Source of the DNA: UBA6136 sp044237765
Lineage (GTDB): Bacteria > Pseudomonadota > Gammaproteobacteria > Methylococcales > Methylococcaceae
Length of the DNA: 64,000 nt
Assembly (NCBI GenBank): GCA_044237765.1
Contig: JBIIEQ010000002.1
Location: 1 to 64,000, forward strand
Direction of reading: 5' to 3'
Shown in pieces: positions 8,071 to 15,015 of this stretch (its first letter is position 1; the number at the start of each line of letters is the position of its first letter). Under the pieces are notes generated by a model. It saw nothing but the letters and a program-made list of their open reading frames with translations. It made no database searches and was not told where the DNA came from. A program made the position numbers and the translations under genes.

Positions 8071-8985
8071 ATGGAAAAAACCGAAAAACGTAGTGTGCTG
8101 CACATGCTGGACCCGATGCCGCATGTGAGTCCATTCGACATCAACATGGCGGTGGATGCGGGATTTGAGCAAATCTTCCCTTACAACAACGTGCAGCTGG
8201 AGCAGGTCAACGGGTTGGTGCAGGATGCGATCTTTTCCCGGGGACCGGCGGGCGTAAAGCGCACCGGCATCTTCATTGGCGGCCGGGATATCGGTGTGGC
8301 CCTTAGCATGCTGGAAGTCGCGCAAAAAGCGATGGTGCCGCCTTTCGAGGTTTCGGTGCTGGCCGACCCCAGCGGCGCATTCACCACCGCCGCCGCACTG
8401 GTGGCCTGTGTGGAAAAGCAGCTCAAGACTCACCATGGCGACGAGCTGAAAGGGGCTCAGGCGGTGGTCTTCGGCGGAACCGGCCCGGTCGGTATCGCTA
8501 CCGGCGTCATTGCCTCGCTGGCGGGCGCTGACGTGACCATCGTCGATCCCTTCAATATCGATGTGGCCCTGGAAAAGGCGCAGCAATACAACGCCCGGTG
8601 TGGTGCAACGCTGGTCGGCACCTATGCCAGTTCCGACGCCGACAAGGCACGATTGCTGTCACAGGCCGACATCGTTTTCTGCACGGCCAAGGCCGGTATT
8701 CAGGTGCTGAATGCCAGCGTGCTGTCCGACGCGACACAATTGAAAGTGGCGGGAGACGTGAACGCGGTGCCGCCGCTTGGTATCGAGGGCATCAAGCGGT
8801 CCCATAACGGTGAGCCATTACTGCATGCTGTGAATTCTACGGGAGCGGTGGGTATCGGCGCGCTGGCCGTCGGCGACATCAAGTATAAGCTTCAGAATGC
8901 CTTGCTGGCCTCGTTGCTGGCCACCGAAACCCCGCTCTATCTTGATTTTCGTGCTGCTTTCGAGCAGGCGAGAAAACTGGTTTGA
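8071..8985 (+). CDS. mtdB: NAD(P)-dependent methylene-H4MPT dehydrogenase, second copy
   Basis: 304 residues, closely related to the preceding gene along its whole length: LVQDAIFSR, VKRTGIFIGGRD, KAMVPPF, ADPSGAFTTAAA, VFGGTGPVGIA, DVNAVPPLGI and ALAVGDIKYKLQ all align. AGAGAGG precedes the ATG at 8071, which fixes the start. The nucleotide-binding loop is followed by DVTIVDPFNIDVA where copy one has AVVKIIGRQLEKA, so the residues just after the second beta strand differ, the place where NAD versus NADP preference is set. The two copies may differ in cofactor or kinetics; that is inference. Confidence 0.87.
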   Translation: MEKTEKRSVLHMLDPMPHVSPFDINMAVDAGFEQIFPYNNVQLEQVNGLVQDAIFSRGPAGVKRTGIFIGGRDIGVALSMLEVAQKAMVPPFEVSVLADPSGAFTTAAALVACVEKQLKTHHGDELKGAQAVVFGGTGPVGIATGVIASLAGADVTIVDPFNIDVALEKAQQYNARCGATLVGTYASSDADKARLLSQADIVFCTAKAGIQVLNASVLSDATQLKVAGDVNAVPPLGIEGIKRSHNGEPLLHAVNSTGAVGIGALAVGDIKYKLQNALLASLLATETPLYLDFRAAFEQARKLV

Positions 8986-9707
8986 CGAGCTGGCTACAAC
9001 GGGCTGTGGTGGGCGGCTGGAAGTTGCGTAAGAGCTCATTTCTGCTGTTGTTCGTTTGGGCGTTCAATGACCTGGCTGCGGCGACGCTACAGGATCAATT
9101 GCGGGAGCTAGGTGCCCAGCGAGGGTTCGTGATCGAGGGGTTGGGTCGGCTGGGCGACGAACCAGCGGGTAATGGCGAGGGCTCGGTGCAGGATCAGATT
9201 CGCCACTTGTTGCAGGGCTACAATTACGTCGTAACCCAGCCGCGTCCGGGCGTGATCGGAAAAATCCGCATCATCAGTCGGCGGGGTGAAACAGCTAATT
9301 CAAAGGGTTCCGCCAGCAGCGCTTATATTCAGACGCAGCGGGTGGGCGCGCATCATCAGGTGGATGTGGTGATGGTGGGTCCTAACAGCGTCGCCCGGAC
9401 GCTGCCGCTGATGATCGATACCGGCGCTTCCACCCTGGTGCTGCCGTCTTCGATGATGGCCGAATTGGGCTTTACTCCCGAGGATCTGCGTGAAGGCACC
9501 AGCCAAACGGCCAGCGGCACGGTCCCGGTCAAGATCGGCTTGCTGCGAAGTGTCCGGATCGATTCCGTTTCGGCCGACAATGTCGAGGTGAGCTTCATCG
9601 CCGACAGCAAACTCAGCGGCAGTCGCCTGCTCGGCATGAGCTTCCTGCAACGCTTCAAGATGACGATCGACGATGCGGCCAACGAACTGGTCCTGATGGC
9701 CAAATGA
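8982..9707 (+). CDS. Secreted or membrane-anchored retropepsin-like aspartic protease
   Basis: The C-terminal half (about residues 130-240) is a single-lobe aspartic protease fold: IDTGAST with the catalytic Asp, then LGMSFLQRFKMTID, the second signature of clan AA (TIGR02281-like) proteins. The N-terminus has a basic patch (KLRKSS) and a hydrophobic stretch (FLLLFVWAF), so it is exported or membrane-bound. The first in-frame start, TTG at 8982, overlaps the preceding stop (TTGA); GTG at 9006/9009 or TTG at 9024 are alternatives giving a more usual signal peptide. Translational coupling to the dehydrogenase gene is likely. The substrate is unknown. Confidence 0.75.
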   Translation: MTSWLQRAVVGGWKLRKSSFLLLFVWAFNDLAAATLQDQLRELGAQRGFVIEGLGRLGDEPAGNGEGSVQDQIRHLLQGYNYVVTQPRPGVIGKIRIISRRGETANSKGSASSAYIQTQRVGAHHQVDVVMVGPNSVARTLPLMIDTGASTLVLPSSMMAELGFTPEDLREGTSQTASGTVPVKIGLLRSVRIDSVSADNVEVSFIADSKLSGSRLLGMSFLQRFKMTIDDAANELVLMAK

Positions 9708-9750
9708 ACGCTGCTAAAATCCGGCTTCCACGCCCAATTGGAATTTCATC

Positions 9751-10098
9751 ATGAGAATAAAAACAAAAAACTCCAGCCTGATGGCCGCTACCGGTTTAAT
9801 CGTATTCACCGCTTTGGCGGGTCCTTCCAGTGCTCATGTCATCAGCGAAGAGGATCACCATGCCTTCGAGCATAAGTTTGCGGAGATATGCATAGAGCGG
9901 GAAAAATCGGTCATGAAGGGCTCTGGTGTGCTGCTGTCGGAAGTCACCGAAATGTGCGACTGCATTGCCAAGGAGGAGAGCAAGCGCATCACCATCGAGG
10001 AGGTGAGAAAGTTTGTAAGGGAGGGCAAGTATCCCGTATCGCTGATGATGAAGAGCAATGCGGCCACCTACACCTGCGTCCAGAAAAAAACCCCGTAA
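9751..10098 (+). CDS. Small secreted cysteine-containing protein, unrecognised
   Basis: 115 residues. The first 30 or so form a signal peptide (MRIKTKNSS, a hydrophobic run, then a GPSSA-H cleavage-like site). The mature part is charged and probably helical, with four cysteines: CIER, CDC and a C-terminal TCVQ. A helical, four-Cys periplasmic protein held by disulfides is a reasonable picture, but I do not recognise the family. It follows the protease gene by 43 bases on the same strand, so it may be the last gene of the mtdB-linked transcript. Confidence 0.6.
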   Translation: MRIKTKNSSLMAATGLIVFTALAGPSSAHVISEEDHHAFEHKFAEICIEREKSVMKGSGVLLSEVTEMCDCIAKEESKRITIEEVRKFVREGKYPVSLMMKSNAATYTCVQKKTP

Positions 10099-10107
10099 TC
10101 GCTTGCC

Positions 10108-11427
10108 TTACAAGGTCTTGATCAGCACCTTGGAATTGCGCTGGGTGTTGTAGACACTGCGGCGGTCATCGGGTAGCGCTTCGATGTCCGCCGGCTCAAA
10201 GCCCCGTTCACGGAACCAGTGAGCCGTCCGGGTGGTGAGCACAAAAAGACGCGACAGCGCATGGCTCTTGGCCAGTTGTTCCATGTGCGTCAGCAGTCGT
10301 TCCCCGCGCTGGCATCCCCGATAATCCGGGTGCAGAACCAGGCAGGCGAGTTCACCCATGCGGGCATCGGGGAAGTCGTGCAAGGCCGCACAACCGATGA
10401 CCGTGCCATCCCGTTCAATGACCGTGTAATCGGTGATTTCGCCTTCCAGCCGCTCTCGGGAGCGTGCCACCAATACACCCTGCTTCTCCAGCGGCACGAT
10501 CAGGTCAAGAATGCCTGGCACGTCGCCCACGGCCGCAGGCCGCATGGCTTCAAAGGGTGCCTGGCTGATTAGCGTGCCAATGCCGTCGCGCGTGAACAGT
10601 TCCAGTAAGAGGGCACCGTCGGTCTGCCAGTTGAGCGTATGGGCGCGGTCGACACCCTGGCTGCAGGCTTGGGTGGCCGCCTCGATGTCGGGAATGACAC
10701 TGGCATTGCAGCTCACCGGTTCGTCGAGCAATGCTTGTGCCTCGTCGGTGGTGAGTTGGCGGATGAGCTGGCCATCCCGGCTGGAAACGCAGTCCTCTTC
10801 ACCCAGTAGCAGGAGCTTGTGGGCCTTGAGCGCGATGGCTGCGGCTGTGGCGACTTCTTCGGAGCGAAGGTTGAAAATTTCCCCGGTCGGGGAGTAACCC
10901 ACGGCTGAGAGCAGGACGACATCGCCGCGATCCAGCGCGGCGCGAATGCCTGTCGCGTCGATCCGACGCACTTCCCCCGTGTGCTGAAAATCTACCCCGT
11001 CCCGCACACCGACCGGACGCGCCGTGACGAAATTGCCCGAGGCCACCCGGATACGAGCGCCAGCCATGGGCGAATTGGCCAGACCCATCGACAGCAACGC
11101 CTCGATTTCGACGCGGACTGTTCCGGCGGCTTCCTTGACGCATTCCAGCGCACCGCCATCGGTGATACGCAGTCCCGCATGGAAGCGAGCCATCTGGTTG
11201 CGGTTTTTCAGTCGTTCGTCAATTTGCGGGCGGATGCCATGCACCAGGACCAGGCGAATACCCAGACTATTCAACAGTGCAAAATCATGCAGCAGGGTGG
11301 GGAACCGCGCGTCGGCCACCGCTTCGCCACCGAAGTAGATGACGAAGGTTTTGCCTCGGTGAGCGTTGATATAGGGCGCCGATCCCCGAAACCAGCTGAC
11401 GTAGGCGGAGGTGTCCGACAGTTCCAT
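10108..11427 (-). CDS. argA: N-acetylglutamate synthase
   Basis: First step of arginine synthesis: acetyl-CoA plus glutamate to N-acetylglutamate. 439 residues, the classical E. coli-type fusion: an amino-acid kinase-like domain (about 15-280; KTFVIYFGGEA, VLVHG) that binds arginine, followed by a GNAT acetyltransferase domain (about 290-430; ACLVLHPDYRGCQRGERLL). The kinase-like domain implies feedback inhibition. It is the last gene in a long leftward series, 50 bases after the CopD-like gene. Confidence 0.93.
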   Translation of the reverse strand: MELSDTSAYVSWFRGSAPYINAHRGKTFVIYFGGEAVADARFPTLLHDFALLNSLGIRLVLVHGIRPQIDERLKNRNQMARFHAGLRITDGGALECVKEAAGTVRVEIEALLSMGLANSPMAGARIRVASGNFVTARPVGVRDGVDFQHTGEVRRIDATGIRAALDRGDVVLLSAVGYSPTGEIFNLRSEEVATAAAIALKAHKLLLLGEEDCVSSRDGQLIRQLTTDEAQALLDEPVSCNASVIPDIEAATQACSQGVDRAHTLNWQTDGALLLELFTRDGIGTLISQAPFEAMRPAAVGDVPGILDLIVPLEKQGVLVARSRERLEGEITDYTVIERDGTVIGCAALHDFPDARMGELACLVLHPDYRGCQRGERLLTHMEQLAKSHALSRLFVLTTRTAHWFRERGFEPADIEALPDDRRSVYNTQRNSKVLIKTL

Positions 11428-11477
11428 GCCGGGTCAGTCGGGCGGTGAAAGAGTGCAGTCGAGTCGGAACATCGCCG

Positions 11478-13154
11478 TCAGAACAGCGGTTCCCGGTAGA
11501 ACATCATGATGTTGCCGATGAGGAACATCGAGAAAATGGCGATCAGGCCGGCGATGGTGCCTTCGTTGATGACCGATCCGTCACTCTGGCCTTCGGCCGG
11601 TGCCAGGCGCAGTTCCAGCCAGCGGCCCGCCGCCATGATGACAGCCAGCAGCCCCATGGTGGTGTGCGTCGCCTGGATGATGTACTCGCTCTTTAGTTCG
11701 AATTCGGCATGGGCGTGGGTCAGCAAAAGAATGCCGCCGAAAGCGCACAGGATCGGGAACATATAGCGGAGTTTGGGAGAGTCGGTTCGGGTGCGGGCTC
11801 TAATCTCCAGTACGCCCAGCACGAACGCCAGCAAGGTGGCGATGCGATGCTGGAAGACCTCGCCATTGCTGAAGGTGCTTTCCCAAAAGCCGATGGGTCC
11901 AAGCGGCCAGGTTTCCGCGTCACTGCGGAAGAAGAGGAAGATGCTAAGCCCAACAAAGCCGATGGGCCAATAGCGAGCCCACCGAAACGCCGGTGAGGGT
12001 ATGTAGGACAGCATCGCCATCAGGCCCATGACGGTCAGGAATATGCCAGAGATATTGTGGTTGTAGTCCGACCATTCTGTGGCAGCTACGGAGGGCACTT
12101 TTTTCACAACCGCAACCCGACCGGCCTCGCCTGCAATCAGCTCTTCATGGCTGGGGGAAGCGATTTTGGGAAGACGCGGGGTAAACATTTCACCGACTTC
12201 CGAAACGGTCGCCGTCAGTTCGGGATTGTTGGCAATATCTTCCGAGGGTGGTTGTGACGACAGCGTGGCCGCTATAAAAAGAATGCCTACCAGAATGAAG
12301 GCTTCGGCCTCGATGTAATAAGGCACCTTGCGCTTGAGGGGTCCGCTTTCCTGTTGGTCTCGCCAGCGTTTCCCGGCCCGATGGTTGATCAGGGCGAAAC
12401 CCAGCGCCACGAACAGCAGAAAAACCTTGGTGATGACGAGGCTGCCATAACCAGTGCCGAATAATCCCTTCCATGAGGCCACATAGTTGATGGCCAGAGG
12501 TAGCCCGGTCAGCAACAGCAGCACGACCGAGGTCATGCCCATGAGTCCAAAGCGCACGATTGCGGGGGGCCAGAATTGCCGGGCTTCCTCTTCCTGGTAG
12601 CCCAATCTCCACAGGGCAAGCAGTTGCGCTACGCCGCCAAACCAGATGGCCGCGGCCAGTTGATGCAGCAGTGTGATCAACATGAGCGGTTCGCGATTCT
12701 CAAAGCGCCCGACGGCATGCACCAGCCAGGCACCGGCGATGACCAACGGAACACAGAGCAAGGCCAGCCCGTTCCACTGCTTGCGGTTATCCGGATCGAT
12801 CAGCAACTGGCTCGACAGCCAAAAAATCCCCAGGGAAAGGACGAATCGGGCCAGGCCGGCCTGAAATTGCACGGTGCCCAGGTAATCGGCCATGGGCAGC
12901 TCGCCCAGGACGCCCCACAGCACTAGCCCTTTGATGACGAGCTTGGCGCCCTGCATCGCCGCCAGCGAAATGGCCCCAAACAGCATGACAGAGAGCGCCC
13001 TGCGAATAATGGCCGAGCTGACAGCGGGCCGATCGGACCACACTTTCAGGATGAAGGCGCTCCAGAATAGGCTGCCGACGACCAGGGCATAGCTGATGAG
13101 GATCAGTCCGCCGAGGAAGTCGTCGATAAAATTGGCCAGACCTTGCATGTACAT
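11478..13154 (-). CDS. copD: CopD-family copper transport membrane protein with extra C-terminal membrane domain
   Basis: 558 residues, integral membrane. Residues 1 to about 315 follow the CopD/PcoD fold (YALVVGSLFWSAF, histidine-bearing helices VHAVGRF and ITLLHQLAAAIWFGGVAQL, KVFLLFVALGFALINH). A hydrophilic linker (about 325-375) leads to a second set of four or five helices with His residues (DYNHNISG, FQHRIATLL, LTHAHAEFE, QATHTTMG). The usual CopD is about 300 residues, so this is a fused or extended form. It lies 20 bases after copC, its usual partner; together they are thought to move copper across the inner membrane. Direction of transport is not known. Confidence 0.82.
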   Translation of the reverse strand: MYMQGLANFIDDFLGGLILISYALVVGSLFWSAFILKVWSDRPAVSSAIIRRALSVMLFGAISLAAMQGAKLVIKGLVLWGVLGELPMADYLGTVQFQAGLARFVLSLGIFWLSSQLLIDPDNRKQWNGLALLCVPLVIAGAWLVHAVGRFENREPLMLITLLHQLAAAIWFGGVAQLLALWRLGYQEEEARQFWPPAIVRFGLMGMTSVVLLLLTGLPLAINYVASWKGLFGTGYGSLVITKVFLLFVALGFALINHRAGKRWRDQQESGPLKRKVPYYIEAEAFILVGILFIAATLSSQPPSEDIANNPELTATVSEVGEMFTPRLPKIASPSHEELIAGEAGRVAVVKKVPSVAATEWSDYNHNISGIFLTVMGLMAMLSYIPSPAFRWARYWPIGFVGLSIFLFFRSDAETWPLGPIGFWESTFSNGEVFQHRIATLLAFVLGVLEIRARTRTDSPKLRYMFPILCAFGGILLLTHAHAEFELKSEYIIQATHTTMGLLAVIMAAGRWLELRLAPAEGQSDGSVINEGTIAGLIAIFSMFLIGNIMMFYREPLF

Positions 13155-13174
13155 GCCGTGACTCCTTGTCTCTG

Positions 13175-13558
13175 CTAGGGTGCGACGTGGAAGCGAATAT
13201 TGTTTTCGGTCAGGTGGCCATCGGCGGCAAAGACCTTGTACTTGATGGCATAGTCGCCCGGTGTCAACGCAGGCAACTTGATCAGCAGTTCACCGGGTTT
13301 CTTGCCGCGGGCAATCTCCGCGGGATGGAAGATATCCCCTTCGCTGACCAGGAAAACCCGGGACAGCGACAACTCCACATTGGCATTGAATAGCAATACT
13401 ACGGTGGTCGGGTGATTGGCCTGGACGTGTTCCCTGGCCAGCGAGGACTCGGTGACCACGGCGTGGGCCGCTGCGGTGGTTGCAAAGCCGAGGGTCATGG
13501 CCATGAATGTCAGGCAAACAAGGGTCTTTTTGGCCTTTGAGGCAGAAAAACGGTGCAT
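13175..13558 (-). CDS. copC: Periplasmic copper-binding protein CopC
   Basis: 127 residues: a signal peptide (about 1-31, ending ATTAAA) and a CopC beta-barrel. Cleavage before the His in HAVV would leave an N-terminal His, the first Cu(II) ligand; the other ligands, Asp and His, appear in the near C-terminal ADGHLTE. No Met-rich Cu(I) loop is seen, so this is the Cu(II)-only type. Adjacent to copD and 34 bases after hpnO on the same strand. Confidence 0.88.
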   Translation of the reverse strand: MHRFSASKAKKTLVCLTFMAMTLGFATTAAAHAVVTESSLAREHVQANHPTTVVLLFNANVELSLSRVFLVSEGDIFHPAEIARGKKPGELLIKLPALTPGDYAIKYKVFAADGHLTENNIRFHVAP

Positions 13559-13592
13559 GCGTCTAAAACCAGTATTCAGAATGGAAAAATGA

Positions 13593-14981
13593 TCAGCCTG
13601 CCTTGGATTTCAGTGCGTGGCCAGTGAGCGTTTTGCCCAGATCCCAAATCGCGCCGGGTACCTTGTGGCAATCCGCTATCACTTCATCCAGTGCACCGAG
13701 TATCCAGTCGCGATCCCTGTCGTTGATGACCAGGGGCGGCAGGAACTTAACGACGTTCATGCCATGACCGGCGACCTGGCTGAGGATCCGGTGGTTCTTG
13801 AACAGCGGGATGGTGATCATCTGACTGAACAAGCCCTTGTTGGCGGCTTCCAACATGGTCCAGGCGGCTTTCAGTGAGAGGCTTTTGGGGGAGCCGAATT
13901 CCATGGCGATCATCAGTCCCTTGCCGCGCACGGACTTGAACAGCTCGTATTTGTCGGCCAGTGCCTGCATGCCGGCCATGAGCTCATCTCCCATGCGCCC
14001 GGCATGGGCGACCAGATTTTCCTCATCGATGACCTTGAGTGCGGCCAGACCTGCCGCCATGGCCATGTTGTTCTTGGAGAAGGTTGAGCCATGCACCACG
14101 GCTCGGTCCATGCGGTTGAACACTGCCTCCATGACCTGGGTGGTCATCGCGACACCACCGACGGGAATGAACCCACCGGAAAGGGCCTTGGCCATGCAGA
14201 TCATGTCCGGTTCGACGCCCCAATGTTCCACCGCCCAGAATTTGCCGGTTCGACCGATACCGGTCTGGATTTCATCGGCCACGAAGAGGGTGCCGTATTT
14301 CGCGCAAAGTTTTGCGGCCTCGGGCAGGTATTCATCGCTAGGCATGTTGACGCCCTTCCCCTGGATCGGCTCGACGATGAATGCCGCCACATCCCTGTTG
14401 CGTAGGGCTTCTTCCAGTGCGGTCAAGTCGTTGAAGGGGACCGAGAGGCAGCCCGGCAGCAGGGGGCCAAACCCCTCGCGGAAGACATTTTCGCCGTTCA
14501 GCGAGAGGGCGCCGATGGTCAGGCCATGGTAGCCATGATCGCAGTAAACGATCTTGTCGCGTTGCGTGGTGTAGCGTGCGAATTTGATCGCCGCCTCGAC
14601 CGCTTCGGTGCCGGAGTTGCAGAAGAACATCTTGGTCAACTTATCCGGACAGCGCTTGAGTATGGCCTCGGCGAGCAAACCGCTCAGCAACGAAACATCC
14701 ATTTGCACCATGTCAGGCAGTTCGCTGGTCAATACATCCTGCAAAGCCTGAACGACCGTCGGGTGATTACGGCCGAGGGCATAGACCCCGAAGCCGCTCA
14801 GCAGATCGAGATACTCATTGCCTTGGTTGTCATACAGATATGGACCCTTGCCCTTGGTGTAAACGCGGTCGTAACCGATCGCCTTGAGCACCCGCACCAT
14901 TTGCGTGTTGAGGTGTTCCTCATGCAGGGTGAAATTCTGGCCGGCGCTATCCGTGAGTAAATCGGCAATGTAAGTAGACAT
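13593..14981 (-). CDS. hpnO: Hopanoid aminotransferase HpnO (aminobacteriohopanetriol synthesis)
   Basis: Class III PLP aminotransferase, 462 residues, with FFCNSGTEAVEAAIKFAR, ADEIQTGIGRTGKF and the PLP-lysine block MAKALSGGFIPVGG. By sequence alone it could be called an acetylornithine-type transaminase, but its place directly behind hpnN, hpnG and the cyclase gene, together with the long C-terminal tail (VNDRDRDW...LTGHALK), points to HpnO, which converts the ribose-derived side chain of the hopanoid to 35-aminobacteriohopanetriol. 34 bases separate it from both neighbours. Confidence 0.85.
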   Translation of the reverse strand: MSTYIADLLTDSAGQNFTLHEEHLNTQMVRVLKAIGYDRVYTKGKGPYLYDNQGNEYLDLLSGFGVYALGRNHPTVVQALQDVLTSELPDMVQMDVSLLSGLLAEAILKRCPDKLTKMFFCNSGTEAVEAAIKFARYTTQRDKIVYCDHGYHGLTIGALSLNGENVFREGFGPLLPGCLSVPFNDLTALEEALRNRDVAAFIVEPIQGKGVNMPSDEYLPEAAKLCAKYGTLFVADEIQTGIGRTGKFWAVEHWGVEPDMICMAKALSGGFIPVGGVAMTTQVMEAVFNRMDRAVVHGSTFSKNNMAMAAGLAALKVIDEENLVAHAGRMGDELMAGMQALADKYELFKSVRGKGLMIAMEFGSPKSLSLKAAWTMLEAANKGLFSQMITIPLFKNHRILSQVAGHGMNVVKFLPPLVINDRDRDWILGALDEVIADCHKVPGAIWDLGKTLTGHALKSKAG

Positions 14982-15015
14982 GGCGGTCTTCTTTCGGTGA
15001 GGTCGAAGTGGTTGA

